Of a stretch of DNA of 64,000 bases, positions 45,742-54,795 are shown in pieces. Made by a program: the position numbers and the translations under genes. Each line of letters starts with the position of its first letter. The first letter of the stretch is position 1. Source of the DNA: Aequorivita capsosiphonis DSM 23843 (GTDB lineage: Bacteria; Bacteroidota; Bacteroidia; Flavobacteriales; Flavobacteriaceae); contig NZ_AUBG01000001.1 in assembly GCF_000429125.1 (NCBI RefSeq), positions 62,001-126,000 of the forward strand, written 5' to 3'. The notes under the pieces were generated by a model. That model was not told the DNA's origin, made no database searches, and saw only the letters and a list, made by a program, of their open reading frames with translations.

Positions 45742-45837
45742 TTTTTCTTCCCTAACAGATTAATTTTCTATAATTTTTTTCTACAGAATTATAAATCATT
45801 TTTAACAATATTAAAAAAATAAACCAAAATATCAAGA

Positions 45838-46652
45838 ATGGATTCTAATTTAGAGCACCCTTTTTACGAAGTAGAAATCAAAACCAGTGGTTGTGTTATA
45901 GAAATATTAATTAATGATATTCCTTCATTTTCTAATTATAAAGAGGGTGGTATGGCTGTAGATTGGCCTATCAATGAATGTATATTAAAAAGTGGTGTAC
46001 AATTGTTTAGTATAAATGCAAAGAAATATCCTGATGAAGAAAAGTTTAAGGAAAAAGCAACGATTTCTTTTAAGGTTTTTGTGAGAGATGCATTTAAATC
46101 TACGGTAAGAAATGAATTATATGAAGAAGTTCCGCGCATACTTGTTTTTGAAATTCCTTTGATTGATTTTAAAGGGAAAGAAGTGCAAAAATATACTTAT
46201 TCAGGTAACTTCCGTGCTACAGTTCCATATATAATTGATAGTTGGAAAGATTCTGTGAGTTTCGTCAATGACGATAAAGAGAATTTATTAAGCGAATTAT
46301 ATTCTTGGTATAATAAATAAATAATATTTTTAAGAATAGTAATGAAGCTGAATATCATAAAATAACATTGGATAGATTTAATGATTTAGCACAAGTGTTC
46401 TATCTTGATGAAAATGCTAAAAATGAAGTTGCATCTAGGATGTTTTCATCTATACACACTTCTATAGAAAAAGTACCTCTTGTAGATTGCGAATTAGGTG
46501 TTTTCTGAAATGGTAAACTCGTAGGGATTAAATTCCCTAACGAACCTTTTGGATTTAAGTATAGATCAACCATAGAAGGCAAACCAGATTTTGTAGAATT
46601 AGTCCTATTTCATCGAAAGCAAAAAAACGGTAACTTATCTATAATTAGATGA
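45838..46652 (+). pseudogene. broken beta-sandwich immunity-family gene
   Basis: The first frame (45838-46320, 160 aa) has the family pattern VIEILINDIPSF, ILKSGVQLF, ATVPYIIDSW but stops after ELYSWYNK. Coding continues in a shifted frame from 46323 (NIFKNSNEAEYHKITLDRF) with an in-frame TGA at 46506-46508 and ends at 46652. The break is in a repeated AATA/AAAT tract. The full gene would be about 270 aa, like 44080. It belongs to the second lipoprotein/beta-sandwich pair and is now decayed. Confidence 0.65.
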
Positions 46653-46687
46653 TATCTCTAATTCATTAAAAAGGTATTGTTTAATTA

Positions 46688-46812
46688 ACAGTTTAAGCTT
46701 TCAACCATAAAGGTGGCGATATGGTAGTGATTGGTGGCCATAGTGGTACCATTATTACCAAGACGGTCCACATTATGCCTCCCATAATGATGTTACCCTC
46801 CAAGATATATTA
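46688..46812 (+). pseudogene. 5' remnant of vgrG with frameshift
   Basis: Homologous to vgrG codons about 89-133 (bases matching AAAGGTGGCGATATGG and GGTGGCCATAGTGG) and joined to the frame below by a one-base loss near ATTATTACCAAGACGG. The first about 88 codons are missing. It shows that the gene at 46813 was once a full vgrG. Confidence 0.8.
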
Positions 46813-48204
46813 ATGCGAACATTTACCGGTTACGATAAATCCAAAATGGAAACGGTCATCGCACCAAAAAACAATGCTCCCCTCCACTACTCTGTCCAGA
46901 ACAACGAAAGTTCGTGGCAATATGCTGCCCGATTGGCGGCGCAATACAGCGAATGGTTTTATTATGATGGTAAAAAACTGATCTTCGGAAAGCCAGAAGA
47001 TGGCGAGGCCACTCCCCTAATCTATGGTCAAGACCTGCAGGAATTTAGTATGGAGTTAAACCCACAGCCAAACAACTTTAATTATTTTACTAATGATTAT
47101 CTGGTAAATGAACAGCATCAAAAGAAAACCTCCGAAATTGCCAACGCCAGTGGATTTAACGGTTTTGCCAGTGAGCGGGCCGCAAAAATGTATTCCAAGG
47201 AAACCAATGTGTTTATAAACGGCTACAGTGACCCTCAGTCCAAAAGCCGTTTGGACAAACAAGTGGAGCAACAGAAAAAAGCTGCTGACCAAAGACAGGT
47301 AATCTTAAAAGGAAGCAGTGACAATCCTGGAGTTGCCATCGGAAAAGTGATTAAGATTATAGGTGAAGACGAACATTACGGCAGTTACCGCATAACCTCC
47401 GTTACGCATATAGCCAACGAAAATGGCCGTTATCAAAACAATTTTCAGGCAGTAAGTGCAGATATGGATGTATATCCGCACACAAATTTTCAGGCTATCC
47501 CAAGAAGCGAATCCCAGACCGCAGTAGTTATGGAAAATGCCGATCCAGACGGAATGGGACGAATTAAAGTTCAGTTTGCCTGGCAGAAAAAATTCGGTGG
47601 GATAACACCTTGGTTACGTATTGTAACACCCCATTCGGGAGGCGAAAAAGGATTTCATTTTATCCCGGAGATCGACGAAGAGGTTTTGGTAGGTTTTGAA
47701 GGTGGAAATGCGGAGCGGCCTTATGTTATGGGGTCTCTTTATCATGGTAGTCATCGCCCAGAGAGCTGGAAAACAAAGCTGAATGATGTTAAGGCAATCC
47801 GAACAAGAAGTGGGCATACTATTGAATTGAATGATACCGATGGACAAGAATTCATTACTATTACGGATAAGAACAAGAATCTTATAACTATTGACACCGC
47901 AAGTAATAGCATGACAATTACCGCCTTGGAAAACATGACTTTGAATTCAAAAAATCTTGACATAAATGTTCAAGAAAGCATGAATATTTCTGTTGGCGAG
48001 AATAAGAGCGAAAGCATAGGCAAAAGACAAACACTTTCGGCCAAATCAAGTACTATTCTAATTGAAGAAAAAGCAGAATTTCAAGCAGAGGAATTGGTTA
48101 AAAATGCAAAAAAAATAACAATGAACAGCACAAAAGAGAATATGGATTTATCAAGTGCAAAGCAAGTTGTTTCTAATAGTGGTGAAAAAAATATTCTTAT
48201 CTAA
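46813..48204 (+). CDS. 5'-truncated VgrG
   Basis: 463-aa frame that corresponds to VgrG residues about 133 to the end: it begins MRTFTGYDKSKMET where the full copies have HTFAGYDQSKMET. It keeps the NENSSWQYAARL region, the OB-like MENADPDGMGRIKVQFAW and a distinct beta-helix tip. Without the N-terminal gp27-like beta-barrel it should not form a normal trimer base. It is still linked to an adaptor-like gene (48207), a DUF4280-metallopeptidase gene and immunity genes, so the cassette may rely on another VgrG or recombine. Confidence 0.75.
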   Translation: MRTFTGYDKSKMETVIAPKNNAPLHYSVQNNESSWQYAARLAAQYSEWFYYDGKKLIFGKPEDGEATPLIYGQDLQEFSMELNPQPNNFNYFTNDYLVNEQHQKKTSEIANASGFNGFASERAAKMYSKETNVFINGYSDPQSKSRLDKQVEQQKKAADQRQVILKGSSDNPGVAIGKVIKIIGEDEHYGSYRITSVTHIANENGRYQNNFQAVSADMDVYPHTNFQAIPRSESQTAVVMENADPDGMGRIKVQFAWQKKFGGITPWLRIVTPHSGGEKGFHFIPEIDEEVLVGFEGGNAERPYVMGSLYHGSHRPESWKTKLNDVKAIRTRSGHTIELNDTDGQEFITITDKNKNLITIDTASNSMTITALENMTLNSKNLDINVQESMNISVGENKSESIGKRQTLSAKSSTILIEEKAEFQAEELVKNAKKITMNSTKENMDLSSAKQVVSNSGEKNILI

Positions 48205-48206
48205 TT

Positions 48207-49136
48207 ATGGATTTCGGTACAGATATAATCAATAAAAAAGATGATGAAAGACAAAGCGCTAAAGCTTTTATTTTCAACAACGATTTGGTTTTTCCATATA
48301 TTAAGGGAACACAGGTTTATCTGGTAAGCATAAAGTATTTCTCCAATGATGAGGAGCAACCATCAAAAAGATTAGATTATAAAATTGCATTGCGATCTGG
48401 CGAATCAAAAAAGAGTCATTCTTTGGCAATTGAAAAGTTCGATTTTTTCATAAACAACCAAGAGCCTAACCTAATAATTGAACAACTGTTTGACGAAATA
48501 AACAAAACTATTTATCCTGTTCATTTAGATGTCAACAAATATGGAGCAATAGAAACGATAAGCAATTTAGAAGATATTAAATCCAGATGGGAGAAAAAGA
48601 AAACAAAATTAAAACAGCAAACAACAGGAAAAACATTTTACGATACCTGTCGAGCATTTGAAAAGTTATGTAGTAACCCTGTTAAATTCGAAATGACTTT
48701 TGAGAAAGATCTATTCTTTTCTTTATTCTTTAATTCATTTTATAAGAGTTATGATAAAAAAGAAAATGATGAAAAGCTATATAATTTTCCTATCATTCCT
48801 TATGCTCAACCTTTACAATATAAAGGTAGTTGGGTTCTAAAATCAAAACTTTCAAAATTTGAAACTTTGAAACTTAATTTTAGTGGAAACCATAAATCCG
48901 ACCTATTTGAATCAGACTTGGATATTGTATGTCATTTAAATCCTGAGTTAAAATTACCTGAAATTCTTACTGCAAGTTGTTTTTTGGAATATAGAAATAC
49001 AAAACAAACTAAAACGGTGGAAGTTAGCATCGCTAGAAGTCAAGATCATTATAGCGATTTAGAAGCTCCAAAAATAGAATTGGAGCAAAAAGAAGTAAAA
49101 AAGAATAAGAAGTGGCCATTTAATTTTTTCAAATAG
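48207..49136 (+). CDS. VgrG-linked about 310-aa protein, candidate cargo adaptor
   Basis: 309-aa homolog of the protein at 39220 (see its shared motifs: IYPVHLDVN, IKSRWEKKKTKLK, SLFFNSFYKSY and the WPFNFFK end). Starts MDFGTDIINKKDDERQS, soluble, no signal peptide. It starts 2 bases after vgrG and ends 14 bases before a DUF4280-metallopeptidase gene. The conserved place between VgrG and the PAAR-like protein in two cassettes is the main reason for the adaptor idea. Confidence 0.65.
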   Translation: MDFGTDIINKKDDERQSAKAFIFNNDLVFPYIKGTQVYLVSIKYFSNDEEQPSKRLDYKIALRSGESKKSHSLAIEKFDFFINNQEPNLIIEQLFDEINKTIYPVHLDVNKYGAIETISNLEDIKSRWEKKKTKLKQQTTGKTFYDTCRAFEKLCSNPVKFEMTFEKDLFFSLFFNSFYKSYDKKENDEKLYNFPIIPYAQPLQYKGSWVLKSKLSKFETLKLNFSGNHKSDLFESDLDIVCHLNPELKLPEILTASCFLEYRNTKQTKTVEVSIARSQDHYSDLEAPKIELEQKEVKKNKKWPFNFFK

Positions 49137-49150
49137 AAAATCAGAAAAAA

Positions 49151-50794
49151 ATGAGTGAAAAGAAGCTAGTGTGTAAAGGCGCAATTGTGGAGTGTCAATT
49201 TGGAGATGTTCCAGACACCCTCTTGGTGCTCACACAGAAAAAAAATTACATCAACGATCAAGCGGGCAGTCAAAAATTAATTGCAACAGATAAAGAATTA
49301 GGCACTCCTTTTCAAGCAAAAACATTTGGACAGTGCAAGTTACAACCCACTGGCAGTAGTTTTAAACCTTGTATACCTGCAATTACGGCTTGGCAAGGCG
49401 CATTCCAAAAAACCCAGCTAAAAGAAAACCAAGGCTATCCATTGCTTGAGGATAGCAAAGCTACTTGTGCTATTGCTGGGTCACCCTGTGTTAAAATTAA
49501 CTTTCATGGGCAGGTTGCCGAACCATCAGCTCAAAATGTTGAAAATACAGACGAAGATATTACAGCCCAGCTACTGCCACAAATTAATCCAAAGATAATG
49601 AAGGATTTATCTCCTTACGACGGTCTTGCAGTTGTATTGGAAGGAGAAGAATTTAAAAAACAAAATCGTGAAATTGATGTTGAGATTACAACACTTAAAG
49701 TAACTTTTGTACCATTGGGAATTCCTGATTTTAATGGAAATGTGGAGAATGAATATTTAAAATTCAATATCAGCATTACCGAAAACCCAGCTGAAAAGAT
49801 GACAGTAGAGGTTTTTAAAAATGGGCAAACACACTATAAAGAGGAGATAACTAGCGGAAATATGTTAGGTGTGGGAAATCACGAATGGAAATGGGATGGT
49901 TTTGATAATTATGAAAATTATAACAGCAAAGCATTAAAAGAGGACGATTTTGAAGTTGAAGCAAAAGTTTGGTTAGATGGACAGGAAAAATCGCACAAAA
50001 CTAAATTGGAAAAGACAAAACCCATTGGAAAAGATTGGGTGGATGTTGATATTCAGCGAAATCTTAAGTCGATGATTGTAACTTTAAGAATAAATCTTAG
50101 AGACGGTGGAGAGAGAGGGCTGGATGGAGCTAGCAATATTCCTAAATCCGTCATTTCATATTACGGACATCCACCCATTGCTTCTCGTACTTTGTCTTTT
50201 GCAGACTTGCGAAAAGATGCGCTAAAAGGTATAGAAACCTATTGGAGTAGAAATGATAAGTCCCGTGCTAAAAAAACGATGATTAAAGGTGAAAATTGGA
50301 GTATTTCTGTAAAGGCAGAGCAAAGTAAGGGTGGAATGGATGCGCCTAAATTAATATTTTTTACAAATAAAATACTAACGCGATTTAATCGTTCCCATAA
50401 TTTTCCTGGATCAAGAATTTTATATTATAAAACAGGTTATCTTTTTGATAAGGATTGGAAAGAAACAGATACAAGATCGGACGAATACAAGAATAAGGGT
50501 TGGTTTTACCTTTCAGGATTATTTGCTAATTCATCTTTTAAAGCCACCTCGGCTCATGAGATTGGACATCAAATTTTATTGGCATATGGTGGAGCTTTGT
50601 ATTCAGCTAAACACAAGGGTACTTCAACAATTTGGCAAAATCCAATGAAGGGTAGTCGATACAAAGAATTTGGCGAAATAGACATTATGGAATATGCAGA
50701 TGAAGATCGTCCATCCAATTATTTTTCAAGAATCGTTGTGGCGGAAAAGGATTTACTTAGTACAATATGGTTAACCAAACTCAAAATAAAATGA
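49151..50794 (+). CDS. DUF4280-metallopeptidase effector (metzincin-like)
   Basis: 547 aa. Residues 1-120 are a DUF4280 PAAR-like tip (CKGAIVECQFGD, FGQCKLQPTGSSFKPC, LLEDSKATCAIAGSPC). Residues about 140-300 hold a beta-rich linker and residues 300-547 a metallopeptidase: HEIGH at 469-473, with GEIDIMEYADE (Met513) resembling a Met-turn. Related in motif to the 35734 effector. A toxin fused to the tip is a standard T6SS effector layout. Downstream lipoprotein genes (overlapping start ATGA at 50791) would be the immunity. Confidence 0.75.
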   Translation: MSEKKLVCKGAIVECQFGDVPDTLLVLTQKKNYINDQAGSQKLIATDKELGTPFQAKTFGQCKLQPTGSSFKPCIPAITAWQGAFQKTQLKENQGYPLLEDSKATCAIAGSPCVKINFHGQVAEPSAQNVENTDEDITAQLLPQINPKIMKDLSPYDGLAVVLEGEEFKKQNREIDVEITTLKVTFVPLGIPDFNGNVENEYLKFNISITENPAEKMTVEVFKNGQTHYKEEITSGNMLGVGNHEWKWDGFDNYENYNSKALKEDDFEVEAKVWLDGQEKSHKTKLEKTKPIGKDWVDVDIQRNLKSMIVTLRINLRDGGERGLDGASNIPKSVISYYGHPPIASRTLSFADLRKDALKGIETYWSRNDKSRAKKTMIKGENWSISVKAEQSKGGMDAPKLIFFTNKILTRFNRSHNFPGSRILYYKTGYLFDKDWKETDTRSDEYKNKGWFYLSGLFANSSFKATSAHEIGHQILLAYGGALYSAKHKGTSTIWQNPMKGSRYKEFGEIDIMEYADEDRPSNYFSRIVVAEKDLLSTIWLTKLKIK

Positions 50795-51213
50795 TAAGAA
50801 AATTACACTATATTATGTTTTTGTCTTTATTTTTAATGGGTTGCAAATCAAAAGAAAAACTCATTCATCGAATAGAGGGATATGTCTATATAGATAAAAC
50901 CAATCCTGCAATCGGTCTTGAGATTTTCTATCCTTATAAAATTGAACCAATGTTATGGTCTTACCAAAAATTGACAATTACCGATGAAAAAGGTTATTTT
51001 TCAATAGATAGCATCTATCCTCGTAAAAATTCATTTGTTAAATTTAATCAAAAAAAGGATTCAATTGATATCAATTTATATATTTCTAAAGATGAAAATG
51101 AATTTTGGAAAGAAGAAAATGAGTTTAAACCAAAATACATTTTAAAATCAAAAGTCGATTCCATAATTAAATTGGATACCATTTTTTTGAAGAAACTCAA
51201 AATTAAAAAATAA
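50791..51213 (+). CDS. lipoprotein, putative immunity
   Basis: 140-aa lipoprotein (LFLMGCKSK, Cys18) with a carboxypeptidase-regulatory/transthyretin-like beta core (KGYFSIDSIYPRKN) and end DTIFLKKLKIKK. Start ATG at 50791 overlaps the effector stop (TGA 50792-50794). The earlier Met at 50767 lies inside the effector frame and is unlikely. Close position and anchored location suit immunity against the metallopeptidase. Confidence 0.6.
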   Translation: MIRKLHYIMFLSLFLMGCKSKEKLIHRIEGYVYIDKTNPAIGLEIFYPYKIEPMLWSYQKLTITDEKGYFSIDSIYPRKNSFVKFNQKKDSIDINLYISKDENEFWKEENEFKPKYILKSKVDSIIKLDTIFLKKLKIKK

Positions 51214-51275
51214 TCGCTCCTTTGAAGACCGTGCACTTCCAAAATGATTTAAACGGCTCATTTTGGCTATCTAAT

Positions 51276-51659
51276 ATGAAAATAGTTTTAAAAATGAAGA
51301 TTATGTTTTTTTTATTGGTTGTTTGCAATAGTTGCATTACATATACTATTTTACCAGAGACTCAACTTCACATAAAAGACATTAAAAACAACCCATTGGC
51401 GGAGGTAGTTATTGGAGGTTATAATCCATATGATTCAACTTATACCAGTTACGATAAATCTGACAATCTAGGATTGATTATAATTAAAGAAATAAAATCG
51501 AAACAAGCTTTTATACCCTTAGCTGAAAAACCTAACTTCAGAAATTTAGAATTTGATTATGTTTTAAAAAAAGAAGGATATAAAGATTTTTTACTAACAC
51601 TTTATCCAAATGCCGCCAAGTTTAGGGCAGATACTATTTATATGAAAAAGTTAAACTAA
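51276..51659 (+). CDS. second small lipoprotein, putative immunity
   Basis: 127-aa lipoprotein (VCNSCIT lipobox, Cys20 from the chosen start at 51276). Same fold pattern as the previous gene and end ADTIYMKKLN, so they are likely paralogs. The Met at 51294 is an alternative start. It closes the metallopeptidase cassette; the next large gene starts about 100 bases on. Confidence 0.55.
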   Translation: MKIVLKMKIMFFLLVVCNSCITYTILPETQLHIKDIKNNPLAEVVIGGYNPYDSTYTSYDKSDNLGLIIIKEIKSKQAFIPLAEKPNFRNLEFDYVLKKEGYKDFLLTLYPNAAKFRADTIYMKKLN

Positions 51660-51765
51660 CCGAAGACTATAACAATTATTGTTAAAATATGTCAAGTAAC
51701 AAATCTATATAATTAAGTGTTTTTTCTTAAAACAAAATAAGTGCCCATCACAATACAATATCATT

Positions 51766-54700
51766 ATGAACGACGATATAATTATAGTAGCATCCCAAGG
51801 AACCAACGAAATTACCGTAGGCGATAACAGCAAACTTATGGTAGTGAAGAAAGGAGAGGAAAGATCGCTCACGGTAAAATCAGATACAGAGCCACGGTGG
51901 GTATGGATAGCTACTGAATATATTGAGGCGGCAAAAAAAATATTATCTGGACAAAAATTTGAGGAATGGGGAGAATGGGATTCAAAAAATGCCGATAAAG
52001 TAATTGATAAGTATGGTATCTTCAAACAATATGTTATCGGTAAAGGAGTCTCCACCAAAATAGGTCAAGATGACATAATACTAAAAGGAACCATCTATTA
52101 TTTTGAAGCATTTAGAGAAGTACCCACATTAGAAAGAGGGCATTATGTAGCCACTATAGATAAGCCACAAATATTATCAGCGTATTTTGCCCAGTCTAAA
52201 GATGCGTACAAATATCCAGGAGAGGCTGGCACAAGCCAAGTATATACTTACAAGAGTAGTTTAAAATTATATGTGCTTTCCCACCTTATCCCCGATTATA
52301 CAAAACCCTACCACAATTTTGCGTTATTTGAAGTTACAATTTGGGATCGAGAAAATGATTCAGAGATTACCACCGAACCACTTCAATTTTACCAAAAAAC
52401 TATTAATGGTAAATTTACTGTAAATACTATTACCGAACTGGACTTTATAATTGATGAAAAATGGAGGGATAATGCAAATCATACTAAAGGAGAAAAAGAA
52501 TACTATGCAAAAATAAAAACTACAATTTATGCAAATGAAGATGCCGTAAAAGGATCTGTAGATGAAAATGGATATCTTATAAGCGCTAATGAAAACCCAA
52601 GCAACAGCGGTATTCTTAAATTCACTAATAAATTTAATGCAGTATCACCCAATAATGAAGAAGTTACTGTAACCTTTACCTCAGAAGACGAGGCTGCAAG
52701 TAAATATGAATACTGGTGGTTCTTTGAAGGTAGAGATGTTAATCGCGGCATCCATAATGCGAGTAACTACAAAAAAACTGTTTTGGATGAGTATCTTACC
52801 AAAGACGGTCAAGTTTTAGAAGACCAACAAGTTACTTTTAAGGTACGGTATGAAACTATGGATGTTATACTCGACCAATATGAAGCAAAGAAAAATAATA
52901 TGTTTGCCGTTGTTGGCGATATTGAATATGTCTCAATGGAAACAGAGCCCTGTAAATATTCAAAAATCACCATAGAACATAAAAGTAGGATGGAGCCGTA
53001 CGTTCTTTTCGACGAATATGCCAAGACCAACAGAGTGATTGATCATACAGATCTTGTGTTTGGTATAGTTGCCGGAGACACTAAAGAGAAAATAACAATC
53101 AAGGCCGAGGGATTGGAAATTCAGTCCTATCAAGCAAGTGGAGAAAAGCCGCCAGTTTGTTTGGGTATTAACACCAGACGTAGAATTAGGAACGGAAAAG
53201 TAAAAACAAAAAAGGTCAAGCATAAAAAAGAAGAAGAGTTCCTACACAATACCATTGAGGATGTTTTTAATATGCAACAAGCATATATACTCTTCCCGGA
53301 GAATCGAATGGTAACCACAGGTGATACAAATATTGATGCTGGTGATAAAACAATAGATATTTCAAGTCAAGGAATCGATTACAAGCCATTGAAAAATGGG
53401 ATAGAATTAGAAATTGAATACCTCTATAATAAAAATTATGATAATCGAATATTAAATTTCTTGGCGCAAGATGCTACTTTTTTGAAAGGAGGAGCGATGA
53501 GTATCATTGAAAAAGCGTGGCTTATCAAATATCTTTTAAAAGTGGTGAAAAATGAAAATGTATTTCAATCCTATTATATTCCTATTGGTACGTGTAGATA
53601 TCCCAATCAGCTTGCAAAGATAAGAGTATATCCAGATATGAAATGGGCCATAAACTTTAACTACAACATTAAAGATCCATTATATTATGAGAATACGAAC
53701 GGTATGTTGGATTATTATAATAAGTCTCAATCCAAAGGAGAGCAATTTCCAATTCTTTCAGATGATCCGTCTGGTAATATAAAGAAAAAAAGAGATGCAG
53801 CAATTAAGAAAAAGATTTCGGCAGAACTAAGCGGAGAACTTAATTTAAACTTAACAGACTTTAAATTATTTGTAGAATGCGAATACAGCGGCGGTAAAAA
53901 AGAAATTATTGGCGATACCTTTGCAGAGAAATTTAGAGGAATGCTATCCCCTATTGTTTGGGTTAAGGATAAAATGGACAGTGTATTAGGCGTTACGGAC
54001 GCCGCAATAGAAAGTGAAAGATTGAAGAAGGTTGCAAAACCTGGGCTGTTAAAAAGACTCAATGAACTGCCCATGTCTTTTACCCTTCATGCACCTGCAG
54101 TTGGTTTTGGAGTTGGCATTGGTTATGGGGCAACTCAAGGTTACAAAGTAGGTTACGAACTAGAAGGAAAAATTATTGCAAATCCAATCATTGCAGCAGA
54201 TGTGACTCTTGATGTCCTTGCTTTGGGAAGTAAATTTAAACCTTGGGGAGCAATCATCGATGCCTTAGATATTGCTGCTTTTTTATTGGAATTTTGTTCA
54301 GGAGGAAAAGTTGAAGCAGAATATAAAATTGAAGTCAAGCTAACCGCAGAAATTATATTGGTGGGTGAAAAAAAAGCTGAAAATTCATACGCCCCTGCTA
54401 ACATTAAATATAATTTTGCGAGTAAGAAGTTTGAGTCTGTTGATATTGGACTTACAGGACGACTAAGACTAGATATTACCTTTGAGTTTGGGATTAAATT
54501 AAAAGGTATCGTAAAAGCTGCAAAAGGTATTGTTCCCGAAGAAAAAGACAAAGAAATGAAGGAAATAGCCGGTGCTGGTATTGCAGCTGGAGCAACATCC
54601 GAGGTCTCTCTAACTTTGAGTAAAAACTTCGGAAAATCTAATGACTTTACAACAGATTTTTACTTTTCTGGGGTTACGGTTTGGATTAAATTTACATTTG

Positions 54701-54795
54701 GTCGTAAGAAAAATAAAAAACCATCTACTTACGATATTGTACCAGCTTTAGATAAAACTTTTGATGTATTAAAAAACAAAGGAACATACGAATGA
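51766..54795 (+). CDS. very large putative T6SS effector (1009 aa)
   Basis: 1009 aa, no signal peptide. The N-terminal about 500 residues are beta-rich Ig-like segments (DDIIIVASQGTNEITVGD, then many Thr/Tyr strands). A CRYPNQLAK ... VYPDMKW core (about 609-625) is shared with the 891-aa protein at 40673. The last about 330 residues alternate hydrophobic strands (SFTLHAPAVGFGVGIGYGA near 770) with the same helix pattern (PWGAIIDALDIAAFLL). No OmpA domain and no DUF4280 or catalytic motif. Overlaps its presumed immunity gene (54792) by 4 bases. Effector role is inferred from size, family and position. Confidence 0.65.
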   Translation: MNDDIIIVASQGTNEITVGDNSKLMVVKKGEERSLTVKSDTEPRWVWIATEYIEAAKKILSGQKFEEWGEWDSKNADKVIDKYGIFKQYVIGKGVSTKIGQDDIILKGTIYYFEAFREVPTLERGHYVATIDKPQILSAYFAQSKDAYKYPGEAGTSQVYTYKSSLKLYVLSHLIPDYTKPYHNFALFEVTIWDRENDSEITTEPLQFYQKTINGKFTVNTITELDFIIDEKWRDNANHTKGEKEYYAKIKTTIYANEDAVKGSVDENGYLISANENPSNSGILKFTNKFNAVSPNNEEVTVTFTSEDEAASKYEYWWFFEGRDVNRGIHNASNYKKTVLDEYLTKDGQVLEDQQVTFKVRYETMDVILDQYEAKKNNMFAVVGDIEYVSMETEPCKYSKITIEHKSRMEPYVLFDEYAKTNRVIDHTDLVFGIVAGDTKEKITIKAEGLEIQSYQASGEKPPVCLGINTRRRIRNGKVKTKKVKHKKEEEFLHNTIEDVFNMQQAYILFPENRMVTTGDTNIDAGDKTIDISSQGIDYKPLKNGIELEIEYLYNKNYDNRILNFLAQDATFLKGGAMSIIEKAWLIKYLLKVVKNENVFQSYYIPIGTCRYPNQLAKIRVYPDMKWAINFNYNIKDPLYYENTNGMLDYYNKSQSKGEQFPILSDDPSGNIKKKRDAAIKKKISAELSGELNLNLTDFKLFVECEYSGGKKEIIGDTFAEKFRGMLSPIVWVKDKMDSVLGVTDAAIESERLKKVAKPGLLKRLNELPMSFTLHAPAVGFGVGIGYGATQGYKVGYELEGKIIANPIIAADVTLDVLALGSKFKPWGAIIDALDIAAFLLEFCSGGKVEAEYKIEVKLTAEIILVGEKKAENSYAPANIKYNFASKKFESVDIGLTGRLRLDITFEFGIKLKGIVKAAKGIVPEEKDKEMKEIAGAGIAAGATSEVSLTLSKNFGKSNDFTTDFYFSGVTVWIKFTFGRKKNKKPSTYDIVPALDKTFDVLKNKGTYE

